In this document: piece by piece, positions 53,860 to 64,000 of the stretch
How positions within the stretch are numbered: the first letter of the stretch is position 1
How the letters are laid out: each line of letters begins with the position of its first letter
Assembly (NCBI GenBank): GCA_026413225.1
Contig: CM048575.1
Location: forward strand, 6,104,001 to 6,168,000
Direction of reading: 5' to 3'
DNA: 64,000 bases
Source of the DNA: Otis tarda
Taxonomy: Eukaryota; Chordata; Aves; Otidiformes; Otididae
Program-made: the position numbers and the translations under genes
Notes under the pieces: model-generated
Databases searched by the model: none
Told to the model about the DNA's origin: nothing
What the model saw: only the letters and a program-made list of their open reading frames with translations

Positions 53860-55800
53860 AGTTGGAATTAATTTACAGGATTTCACTCAGTTGTGTGTGT
53901 GGGTTTGGTTTCTTAATGTCTATCTCTGTCTCTTTTTTTCATTGCTGCTTTTGTTTTGTAGCCACAACTAAGCCCTTCATGAGGAACAGCTGCGATAATA
54001 CTGGAATACACCAAAAACAACCCCCTTGTGTTTATTGGAGTGTAAATTCTCAAGTCCTAAAGTCTTCCACTTAGGTTTGCATAAAATTCTTGGCCCTAAG
54101 AGTATGTTTCTTTTTACTGCTTCAATAGTTTTGGTTTTGATAGTTCCTAGACAAAACTTCCTTTACTCTTGGCTTCAGGCATGCCTATTTCAGGTCATTC
54201 TAGCAATTCTAGTAATTGGTATACCTGCCTTTGGGATGGGAGGTTTAGGGAAGAGAATGAGGGAGGAAAGGTCATGTAACTGAAAAGATATCTGAATATC
54301 CAGTTAATTCTCTGCCACGGTGTTTGCACTCTTTCATAAGTTGTACTAATTCAGCACGAATTTACTGGGCAAAACGTGCGCAGCTGCAGCATCCAGTGTT
54401 CTGTGGGTTTGCTAATGCTGCCTGCCAGTAGAGAGCAGCAAGAGAATGCTCTTCCCCTGGCAAAAGGGGATGGAAGAGCGGCTGAAGCTTAAACTACACC
54501 GAGTCGAGGCGAAGTTCTGCTAGTTTTCCATGCTCTGTGGCATTGCAAAGGATTAAATTTATAAAGACCTAAAACAGCTCCATTTTTGCATTAGAAGGTA
54601 GGTGCCTTTAGAGGGTTGGCTTTGTCCTAGTGCTCTTACTGGCCTTTCCTTGGCATATGCTAGCCCCAACCGTGGCATTTGTGTTGCTTTCCCTTCAAAA
54701 TATATTTTGCTTGTTCTAGAGCCAAGAGGAGAAAAATATTGTTGGGCTTCTAGAGCTTATAAACTGAAATACCTGGAAGGGGAAGATTTCTGGCTACTGC
54801 TGTCCAGAGGAAAACTTTCCCCCACAGCAGCCTTTCAGGAGTTGAGTGTTTGCTAAATGCTGTTGGTAAGCACTACATTGTGCCCCAGAAATTCCGTGCT
54901 GAGTTCTGAGGAGGCTGGGAAGAGTTCTGTAGGAGCCGAAATCTCTGTAGCAGGAGATGCCGAGCCATGTGCTGAGATGCTGCTGCTGCTTGCAGTGCCA
55001 GACTCCCCTCTTCCCAGTGGGACCAGAGCTGCGAGTTTGGGCCTGACCCTACTCTCACCCGTGCTGCTGGCCCGCTCTCATCCGTCCCATTCCATCCCTC
55101 CCCTCTCCCAGGGCTGCCCCCCACCCCACCTCCCGTCTGGCACGTTCACTCTGCTTTGCCTTCTCATTTTCAAGTATCGATTCAGCTCGCCCCTCCCGGC
55201 ACTGAGATGATGCCGCTGTGCTAACGGGGAGAAAAATCCCCCCAAATTGCTGCTGGAAGTGCCAAGAGCCAGCTGGGAAGGAGGGATTGACTGGGAGTAG
55301 TGGAGGCAGAAGAGGGATAATGGGGTGGGAATGGGGGTCCCGCGCACCGCCCTGGGGCAGTGCTGCATCTCAGCCTGGGCAGAAATGCCCTCTGCAGGGC
55401 TGTCCTGGGCTGAAGGCAGAGCTCCTTCCACTGCTGCTGTTCCCCTCTGATCACATCCTGGGCCAAATCCTAGCAATCACAGCCCAGTCAGGTCTGGTGA
55501 TGTCTGGTTTTAGTTTTGCGTGAGATGCAAATGCGGCTGCGCCTCGGTAGGAGACCGAGGTTTTCATCCACGTTGGGCAGCGGTAATAACTACGTCTCTG
55601 TGCCTCAGTTTCTCTTACCCGCGCGAGGGACGGGGGAATAAAGCCTTTCGGATCTCGGCTGTCTATCTTGGACTGCGCCGTGTGGGAGCCTTTATGAGCA
55701 GAGCGCTGCTCGGTATGCAATATTACCTGCTGAGTTTGCAGGGAGAACAAGCATTTAGGAACCTAAATGATAGCGAAGAAATTAACAAAAAGAAGTTATA
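53860..55800. other. Intergenic sequence after CLSPN, no gene seen
   Basis: Composition moves from AT-rich to GC-rich near 54,900. Open frames are under 140 codons and carry no recognised motif. The genes next to CLSPN in human (C1orf216, PSMB2, TFAP2E) were looked for by protein sequence and not found. Confidence 0.55.
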
Positions 55801-58140
55801 GGCAGAGGAAGGAACGCCCTTCGGTCCGTGTTAAAGGTTAACATTGCAGACACGTTTATAATCACGGCTCTCACCACCGCCTGGCTCCTCGGGGGCTCAA
55901 GGCAGTTGCTGAATTATGTTTTCTTTCGCCTTTTTTTTTCCTTTTTGCCAAGAGACTGAAAGGGGGAGAGGAAAAAAACTATTTGTTTGTCTTGTCTAAT
56001 TTAATTTATGTTATTTATCAAACAGACAGGTTATTTGGGAAACCAGATGGACCCAGGCTAAAATCATCTGTATTTCCAACATGTGAAAAATTATGTCAGG
56101 GTGGACACATAAAAGAAGCGTGCTGTACGTTTTGTGTGTGCTTAGCACGTGAGGCTCTGCACCTCATCTGTCCCGGACCTTTAATCAGTCATCCCAGACC
56201 TGATATGAGGGTTAAAGGACAAAAAGACCCCCAGGCATCCACGCGAGTGCGAACGAGGGTGTCTTCTGGAGCAGCCGTGTCACAGTTATTTACCCTCTCT
56301 GGCTCTCGACCCGCTCCTTCGCTGGTGCATCCTTTCTCCAGCCGTGACGAACGGGGCGCGTTTTGGGGCCCGTGAAAACGTCTTTCGCGTGTGCTCGGTT
56401 TGAGAACTGAGCAGGTGCTGTTTTCGATGTCGGTTTCTTCTCTCTTCTCCTTTGAGTTCTCCGTTGTTGGAAAAGGAAACGCAGAGCAGCAGGAATGGCT
56501 ATAGTCTAGCGGAAATGGAGTAGGTAAGAAATCAGAAAGACCATGTAAGAATATACTAAAAGAAAAAGGAGCTCTCTATTGTTGTCAGACACATGCTTTC
56601 CTCCCTAAGAAGGGAGAGGGGGGGGAAAAAACCCCACCCTGCAGCCCCGGTGATGCCACGGTGTTGCCTGGCACAGGTAGGAGCGGGCTGGTGGGGACGG
56701 CTGGCCAGGCTCGGTGCGTGGTCCCCTTCTCGCCCCGTCCCTGTGGCCATTCCTCCCGCTGCCCCCACCTGGCAGGGCAGAGTTTGGGGCCGCGGCGCTC
56801 GTCTCAGCCAGCTCTGGGGTCCCGATAAAGACCCCCCTGCGAGAGCGTGGCCCTAGCGCACCTGGGGTGTCCGTGCTAAACGCATGATCCCAAATCCAGT
56901 GGGAAATTGAAACATGGCGAAGACCTTTGTTCCCTGGGACCCGCCGGGCAGCTGCGAGAGGCCGTGTCTGGGTGGGACGCCCCGATTGCTGCGCCCGAAG
57001 CAGCGCTGCCCTCACCAGCCCCTGCGCCTCGGCACCCCGCTGCCCTGGGCCGGAGCCTGTGGGGGAGAGCTGTGGGGGCTCCTGGCTGTGCAGAGTCCGG
57101 CCGAGCTCGTGACACGGAAAATAGCTCTGTCTGAGACTCGCAGCGGGGCTGGGTCTGTTAGGTGACCTGGAAAGCGAAAGTTTCATTCTGTATTAACTAT
57201 TAGTCATTAATATTAATTACAGCGTTGCGTGTGCTCCGTGGGGACAGATGTTCCGTCCTTGGGGGTTACAATTTTCTCTTGTAGCATCCAGGAGCCCAAT
57301 TTATGGCCAGCTCCAGCTACGCTTCTTGGGGCAGCGGAGATCTAAACCAGCTGCAATTAAAGAAAACGACACAAAAGATTGCAGCACAGGGGGGAGGGGT
57401 GAGAAGCAAATCTTACAGCTTTACAAGAGATTAATTTTATTTTTAGCTAATAATTTTTTTCTCTGCTCCTCAAGGCTGTTTTCATGCAACGTGCTCTGCG
57501 CTGCTTCCCTCGCGGTGGCCCATTGATTTTCTGTATTTGATGATGTTCGCGCACGCGGTGACGGAGGATCGCTGTCCGAGAGGCGTGTTCCCTTCGGACG
57601 GCGCGACACGCACGCGTTCACCCGCGTCCCCGCACCCGCCCAAAAGCCGCCCGCAGCATCCCGGCCCTCGCCTCTGCCACGTGGGATGCTGCATCCTGGT
57701 GTGGCCGTACCGCCCGGTACCGGCTCGAGGTCCCGGCACGGGCCGGGGCGGCCGCATCTTTCTGCACTGTCTCATTTCCAGCCGCCGTGGTTCACGGAGA
57801 CTCGCAGTATAATTAACCACCGAGGTGCTAACGCCGCCTCCCCGGCTGCTCAGGATACGCAGAGGTGGGATTTCCACATTCCCGTCAGACACGAAGCCTG
57901 AAGGGGGGCTTGGAAAAGCCGCAACCTTTCACAATTAAACACCAAATTACGAAAAAAAAAAAAAAAAATGGCTTTTCCTCCCTCCTTTTCTGCAGACCAG
58001 CGAGCCTGGATGGGATGCAGAGGTCCGATCCGATCCTGCCCCGTGCAGCCCCCATCCCTGCCTCGGGATTTGAGATGCGGGAGATGCCGCTTCGGTTGGC
58101 TTTTTCCCAGCGTGGGATGTCGCCGCTGCTCGAGGCTTCT

Positions 58141-58212
58141 GCGGGGCGGTTCGCCAAGGCACCCCGAGCCCGCCGGATGGCGGGCTCGGGGTGCCTCGGC
58201 GAGCCGCCCCGC
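58141..58212. repeat. Near-perfect inverted repeat (34-bp arms, 4-nt loop)
   Basis: Left arm 58141-58174 and right arm 58179-58212 pair at 32 of 34 positions around the loop GGAT. One of the two mismatches is a T-G wobble. The arms are very GC-rich. No open frame or known element explains it. Confidence 0.93.
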
Positions 58213-58232
58213 AGCAGCAGCCCAATCCTTTG

Positions 58233-58255
58233 GGATGCCAGAGGTTTTGGCATCC
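58233..58255. repeat. Small inverted repeat (8-bp arms)
   Basis: GGATGCCA (58233-58240) and TGGCATCC (58248-58255) flank a 7-base loop, just right of the large hairpin. Confidence 0.8.
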
Positions 58256-58309
58256 AGGACATTTCCGGCTCTGGCGGCAGCGCAGCGGTGACGGCAGCCG
58301 GCATCTCCC

Positions 58310-58329
58310 ACCGGGATGCGCATCCCGGT
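58310..58329. repeat. Perfect 20-bp palindrome
   Basis: ACCGGGATGCGCATCCCGGT equals its own reverse complement. It is the third inverted repeat within 190 bases. Confidence 0.9.
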
Positions 58330-59583
58330 TCCGCCAGCCGCGGCTGCGGACGCTCCGACCAAAAGCATCCAGCCCAATGATGTAAAGAAGATAATTAAAG
58401 CAAGAAGCAATTATACCTGCCATGTGTTCCCTATTTCGCCTGACGCGAGGGCGATGCGCTCGGCATCCGGGGAGGGGGGATGAGTTCACATTTTGGTAGC
58501 CTTCGCTCCACCTACGGATTTGCCGAGCGCCTGTGATCTTCGGAGAGGGGATGACATGAGCCCCAAAAGTATGATAACAGCTCCCGAGGCCTCGCTGCCG
58601 GGCTCTGCCAACGGCCCCCGGCCCGACCCGACCCGCCACCGTCACCCCATGCTGGAAAGGGAAAAGAAAAGGAAGGAAGAAAAGATTAGATGGGGTCAAC
58701 GCGGTTGGCAAAGGCCCTCAAACATCTGCAGGGGACAAAAGCACGGCTGGAGGAGCTGGATGTGATCCTCATCAGCCAGCACTGAGGCTCCGAACCCTAT
58801 GGAAGTCTGGAGGGGTTGGGATTTTTCCGTGCGCTGGCTGGGTCTCGGCCGTAGCTCCTGCTAAAAGCCTGCAAGCGCCGCTGCTGGGGTCTCCAGCGCG
58901 AATGGAAACTGGAGATGTCGAAACAAACCCCCATCGCGGCGCTGGCCGTGACCCCGCTCCGGCCAGACCTTGAGAAACCGTCAGGCGTCAAGGAAGGCGC
59001 AGCGGGGACGCGCTGGGGTCGGCACCCGGCACCCGCTGGCTGGCGGGTGAGCCGGGGCGAGCCAGGCACCGGATCCGCTCCCCAAAGCAACGGCTTCATC
59101 CCCGGAGCCTCGTCCCCCGGGCTCTGGGGGTCGGGACCGGCAGAGCCGGTGATGCCAGGAGCCGCACGTGCATCCTGCGAGGGGAAGAGCACCGCTCCCA
59201 ACATCTGCTTGGCGTTTGTTTGCCTTTCATTCCCGTTCCTGCCCTGCCTCCCGCCTCCTCTTTCATCCCTCCATCTGCACAGGCCTAAAAATAGGGCCGC
59301 AGCCCGGCTCGGTCTGCTCCCCGTCAGGCCTTCGGGACTCCAGCGAGATCCCGTTTGCAGCACGGCGAGGAGTGGATGGGACCCGCTGGTGTCCCTCTGG
59401 TGTGGTTTTCCCGGCACAGAGCGGCGATGCCGAGTGGACCTGCATCCCTGCATCCCCGGGTTTTTGCTCCACGTGAGCAAACGGCCGGGTGCCACCCCCT
59501 GACCTTCCCGCTGCATCCCGGCTCCGGGCTCAGCTCCCCCAGCCCTGGCCCCTGCTGGGGCTGCAGCGGGACCCGGCTCTGCT

Positions 59584-59982
59584 GCCTGGGGGTCCCCACG
59601 GCTACTCCAGGGATCCCCTTGGCTGTTCCAAGGGTCCCCATGGATGCTCTGGGGGTCCTCACAGCTGTTCTGGGGGTCTCCATGGCTGCCTGGGGGTCCC
59701 CATTGCTGCTCCAAGGGTCCCAATGGATGCTCTGGGGGTCCCTATGGCTGTTACAGGGTCCCCATGGCTGCTTGAGGGTCCCCATGGCTGCTCCGGGGGG
59801 TCCCTGCGGCTGCCTGGAGGTCCCTGCGGCTGCTCTGTGGGTCCCCATGGATGCTCCAAGGGTCCCAATGGATCCTCTGGGGGTCCCTGTGGCTGCTCTG
59901 GGGTCTCCAAGGCTGCTCTGTGGGTCCCCATGGATGCTCTGGGGGTCCCCATGGATGCTCTGGGGGTCTCCATGGCTGCCTG
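59584..59982. repeat. 21-bp minisatellite (about 19 imperfect copies)
   Basis: The unit is approximately GGTCCCCATGGATGCTCTGGG. The period of 21 keeps frames open over the array on both strands, which creates open frames of about 200-300 codons with repeated GDPQSIH-like or MGTPRAS-like peptides. I treat these as by-products. Confidence 0.9.
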
Positions 59983-61197
59983 CCCCATTGCCTCCCGCTC
60001 CCAGGGCGGGCTCACCCCTGAGCCTCTCCCAGGCAGGGAGCAGGGCGAGCATCGCTTTGGCGCTTCCCCGTGCCCCCCCGCCCCTTCCCCAAGTCGCTAT
60101 GAATAAATCATTGTTTTATTAAAGAGAAGCAGCTGCTTTTTTTCTTCTCCCCTTGTTGGTTGGGTTTTTTTTTTTTTTTTGGCCACTCCGCCCGCGCCCA
60201 CGCGAGCCCCTTGGCACATGCTCGAACGCCGGCGGCCCCGCGGAGGGCCCCCGCCGCGCAGCAATTGATACACAGAGCTCCCCAAATCCTATTCAGGGCC
60301 CGCTTTTCTGCACGAGCAGCCCCTGAAGAGCCGATTCACCGCGCTTTTTGTGGCCGGGGTTAAGTGGTTAAGTGTGTGCGGGTCCCACAAAAGGCCTTTA
60401 CTCCATGAAAAGCTATATTGACATTGTAATCACCAAAGAACTGTTTAGGGAGTCAATAGCGGGGATGGGAAGGGGCAGCGCTGGACGGCGGGGGCTCGGC
60501 GTGCCCCTCACCTCTCCCGCTGATCCCCCCGCTCCGGAGCAGGACTTTGGTGGGATTACGTCCCCCCGCGCCAGCTGCCGGGGGGCCGCAGGGAGCCGGC
60601 GCTCTTTGTCTTGACGCGGAGCTGGGGGCGGCCCAGGCACCAGATCGGCCACGCGTCCCAGCCGCCGCACCCGGCGTCCCGCGTCCCGGTGGCCCCGGTG
60701 GGGACGGCACCCGGGGGTCCCAGCAGTCCCAGGGCCGATCCTGCACGGGGGGGCCAGGGCCAGCGGCACGGAGAGGGGTTCCCTCTCCCATACGGAGGGA
60801 CCGAGCCCCCATCGCCCCGTCGTTAACCAGCCTCCCCTCGTTACCAGCCAGGCCTCCCCGGTACCCCTGTGTGTGAGTGCGAGCTGAAATGGTCTCATTT
60901 TAACAAGATTAATCGAGCACAGCGAAGAATGGCAAAAGTGAAATTAATTCACCGAGAGCAAGGCGAGGGCTTCCCTTTCCACCAGGAGTGATTTCCACGG
61001 AATCAGTTCGATGATGTTCCGACCGACATCCCCGTTGGGGAGCCTGCTCTCCCCACGCGGGCGTGAATATTCCTAACGGCTCCACTTCAAGGGTAAACGC
61101 AGCAGAAATCCCACCCTGTTCCCCTGCAAGCCCCCGGGAGGGACTAGCGCTGGGGTGGCCAGTGGGAATGGGACGGTGCATCCCACCAGGAACAAGA

Positions 61198-61598
61198 ATG
61201 GGGATGGGATGGGATGGGGATGGGATGGGGATGGGGATGGGGACAGGATGGCATGAGGATAGGATGGGGATGGGGATAGCATGGGATGGGGATGGGATGG
61301 GGACACGATGGGGCCACGATGGGGATGGGATGGGGATGGGATGGGGATAGGGATGGGGATGGGGATGAGGATGGGGATGGGGATGGGGATGGGGATGGGG
61401 ATGGGGATGGGGATGGGGATGGGGACGGGATGGCATGGGGATAGGATGGGGATGGGGATGGGATGGGGATGGGGATGGGATGGGGATGGGATGGGGATGG
61501 GATGGGATGGGGATGGGGATGGGATGGGATGGGGATGGGGATGGGGATGGGATGGGATAGGGATGGGGATGGGATGGCGGTAGGATGGGATAGGGATG
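61198..61598. repeat. (GGGGAT)n / (GGGAT)n array, about 400 bp
   Basis: Hexamers GGGGAT are mixed with pentamers GGGAT and a few variants. The longest pure stretch is near 61,366-61,422. Runs of four G every six bases are strong G-quadruplex candidates on the plus strand. Open frames of alternating Met-Gly or Pro-Ile here are by-products. Confidence 0.95.
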
Positions 61599-63033
61599 CT
61601 GCTGCTGCCGGCCACGTGCCAGCGGAGATCCCTGTTGAGGAGCAGTTGCAAACCACGCTGATCCCCTTGCAAACGGCACAGGGCGAGGTGGCTGCAGCCG
61701 GTGGGACGCTGCCACCAGCCCCTGGGTGCTGGAGCGACGGCGCAGGGAGCTGCAGAGGATGCACGGGCCGTCGACGGGTGCTCCCTTCTCCTCGCTGTGT
61801 TCGTCTCGTCTGCTCCTGAAAAACGGAAATTAAAATATTTTTATAGTTATCAATTACACACTCCGACTTTTTCTAGTGCCTAGTGCGTGCTTTACGACAG
61901 AACAAGTGTAGAAGTGTTTAACCGCACCCTCCAGCCCCGGGGAAATGGAAATGATGGGGCTGAGCAGGCTGGTTAAGCTGGGGAGGCGATCGTCCCCGCT
62001 GGGCAAAGCACGTCCCCCCTTGGACGGGGCGCTCGGCTCCAGGACGGCCTGAACCACAATTTTCCCCCCAAAACGAGCTGGGACACAGGCACCTGGTGCC
62101 CCGGGATGTTCCTGCGCCTGGCAGCACCACGGCTTTTTCCAGCGTGTCCCTTCGCTCAGACGGCACGGCCGGAGCCTGCACTACCGTCACCGTCACCGTC
62201 ACCGGCCCGCGGCCCCGCGTCGCCGAGCCCTTCGCATCCCCGCGGGGTTTTGTTTTCCCTCTGGTTTGGCTCCCGCCTGGATTTTTCAAAGGCTCCAGAG
62301 CAGCGAGCGCCCTTCCTCCCCCGGCCGGCGCAGATTGTTCAAATTAGTGCCTAAATGAAAGGATATTGTTGGTTCCTGTGGAGAGATAATAACCTCGGTA
62401 GCGGAGGGAATTTCACCCATGCAGAGAGAATTTGCCGGGCCGTTCCCGCCAGGAGAGCCCCTCGCCGGGGTCCGTCTGCCGCGGCCCAAACGGGCTGATG
62501 GGAACGGACCCGCCAGGAAGCGGGGCTTTATCTTGGCACGCCAAAAAATCCGCTTTCTGACCTCAAAAATGTGCCACCCGTCCCCGTCCGGCACGGGGGC
62601 ACCTGCGGCACGGCAGAGCCCGGCCACGGCCGGGATTAGCGCCGAAAAGCAGCAGCTGCCTCCACCCGCTCGCGCCGTCCCCGCGGAAAAGTGCTCCCGT
62701 TCCCAAATGCCCACAGGATTTTGGTTTTCCCACTTGCTTTTCATCCCTCTGCCTCCTCCCGTGGCTTAGGGAAATTTCAGCCCCTCAGCCCTGCCATGGA
62801 AAAGGGAGAAGGAGGAAGGAGAATGAGCCCAGCCCTGGAATTCCGCTATTTCTACTTTTATTAAAAAGCAGAGGATTTCAAGCATAAGGAAAATGTCTTT
62901 TTCGGTTCAAAAGGCGCCTTCTGCCCCCAAGGCCTTTGCTGCCGGGGGGAACGCGGCCAGCACCAGCTCACCCCGAGCAACGCCCCACGCCGCACCGGTG
63001 CCCATCATCCCCGGCAACGGCGCTGGCGGGACT

Positions 63034-63117
63034 GTGCCGGGACAGGGCGGTGGGACACCACCTGGTGCGGGACAGGGCGGTGGGACATCACCCGGTGCGG
63101 GACAGGGCGGTGGGAAG
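63034..63117. repeat. 30-bp tandem repeat, nearly three copies
   Basis: The unit is GTGCGGGACAGGGCGGTGGG followed by ACA(C/T)CACC(T/C)G. Copies lie at about 63034-63064, 63065-63094 and 63095-63117, the last truncated. Confidence 0.85.
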
Positions 63118-64000
63118 CCCCGCGCTCCTCGCAGGCCGCGCTGGCCGGATCGACACCCTGCGCGCAGAGCCCGCCTGCCGCCGTCCCACCTGGCTGCAAG
63201 GTGGACCGTCGTTTAATTTTGCACTCAGAATTTTAATTTTTTTTTCGCAGCCACTTTTGCTCTGCTTGAATTTTAACAGATGTTTTGACTTGTTATAGGT
63301 GAAGGGTAAGTTGAGGAAAAAAAAAAAAAATCCGAAGTGTTTTCTGATTAGAGCTTGTTCAAAGTTCTCAGTGGAGCTGTTTCCACAGCAGAAAATTCTG
63401 AGTATGTGCAATCAAACGTTTAATTTCCACGAACACAATGTAAGATGAGTCCTTCAGGTTAGAATCTGTTACAGTTATTAATCAAAGCAGGGCAGCTGAA
63501 ACGAAACCTTTCATCGAATATTGTGACAAAGGGATAAATTAAAGCATTTATGGAATGCATCAGATTTGTGTCCAAGACCGAAATTTCCAAATCCTGATGT
63601 TTTCTGCGTTATGAGGTCCAAATGTGGAGCCTTTCTGGCTCAGGACAAGTGTGCAGCAGTCGGGGGGTGCGGGGGCCGTGACCGCGTCGGCGGCGGGGCG
63701 GGAGGGGACGGTGCGACCGCTGCCGCGGGGTGGTGGGGGACAGAGGAGGACCGTGCTGCCCCGAGAGCGGGGGTGCCCTTCCTCCAGCCCTTCCCAAGGA
63801 ACGACGCCCGCCCTTCCCAGCGGGAGCCCCGCTGCAGGGGCTCGCTTGGGTTTTGGGGAGGGGAGCAGCGCAGCCGCTCCCAAACACGCGCAGGGCGTTT
63901 GCAAAGAGCAGATGATGGAAGGATTTCATTTGGCACAGCCGACGGACGGCGATCAAAGGAAAAATTCCGCGCTTAAGCGTATGCAGAGATTTTCATCCCC

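Larger units (their letters stand above)
55800..64000. other. GC-rich gene-free block with AT-rich islands
   Basis: Short AT-rich, TAAT-containing stretches sit within GC-rich DNA at about 55,970-56,120, 57,180-57,240, 57,420-57,470, 60,390-60,470, 60,895-60,960, 61,815-61,875, 62,335-62,400 and 63,420-63,620. This alternation is typical of conserved non-coding regulatory elements near developmental genes. Conservation itself cannot be seen from one sequence. No coding gene is recognised. Confidence 0.4.

Noticed and set aside
59324-60122. Long open frames on both strands (about 240-255 codons) with repeated GDPQSIH or MGTPRAS-like peptides
   Set aside because: They are produced by the 21-bp minisatellite, whose period is a multiple of three. 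Both strands are open at once and no domain is present.
60909-61819. Open frames of Pro-Ile/Pro-His or Met-Gly repeats on both strands
   Set aside because: They come directly from the (GGGGAT)n array.
53900-64000. Possible C1orf216, PSMB2 or TFAP2E exons, expected from human gene order
   Set aside because: None of their characteristic protein segments was found in any frame. These genes may lie further right or elsewhere in this species.

Overview
The window is vertebrate chromosomal DNA, most likely from a bird. It shows the amniote gene order AGO1 - AGO4 - CLSPN with short introns, strong CpG islands and few interspersed repeats, as expected of an avian microchromosome. The species call is inference from compactness and gene order; I see no species-diagnostic element.

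Layout. (1) 1-17,322, minus strand: the 5' two thirds of AGO1, coding exons 1-14 (611 codons). The gene leaves the window on the left inside intron 14, so the end of PIWI is not here. (2) 17,323-22,710: AGO1 promoter and CpG island, a short spacer, and the long AT-rich 3' UTR of the next gene. (3) 22,711-34,722, minus strand: all of AGO4, 18 coding exons, 861 codons as intended. The sequence as given carries one extra base in exon 2, which breaks the frame. (4) 34,723-38,396: AGO4 CpG island, about 3 kb of gene-free spacer, then a compact CLSPN promoter. AGO4 and CLSPN are head to head. (5) 38,397-52,623, plus strand: complete CLSPN (claspin), 25 coding exons, 1,368 residues, all junctions in phase, with a 3' UTR ending near 53,855. 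(6) 53,860-64,000: no recognisable gene. This part holds GC-rich blocks, a strong 34-bp-arm hairpin, a 21-bp minisatellite, a (GGGGAT)n array and short AT-rich islands that look like conserved non-coding elements.

Function. AGO1 and AGO4 are miRNA-guided Argonautes. AGO4 shows the non-cleaving DEGR active site. Claspin is the replication-fork mediator that brings CHK1 to ATR; its phosphodegron, PIP-like motif and three CHK1-docking repeats are all visible. The Argonautes and claspin are neighbours by old synteny, not by shared pathway.

Most notable: a 92-bp stretch of complete identity between exon 5 of AGO1 and of AGO4, in genes that otherwise differ at many silent sites, which suggests recent gene conversion; the one-base insertion in AGO4 exon 2; a GC-AG intron in AGO4; and the fold-back and G-rich repeats right of CLSPN. 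I found no undescribed multi-gene system.
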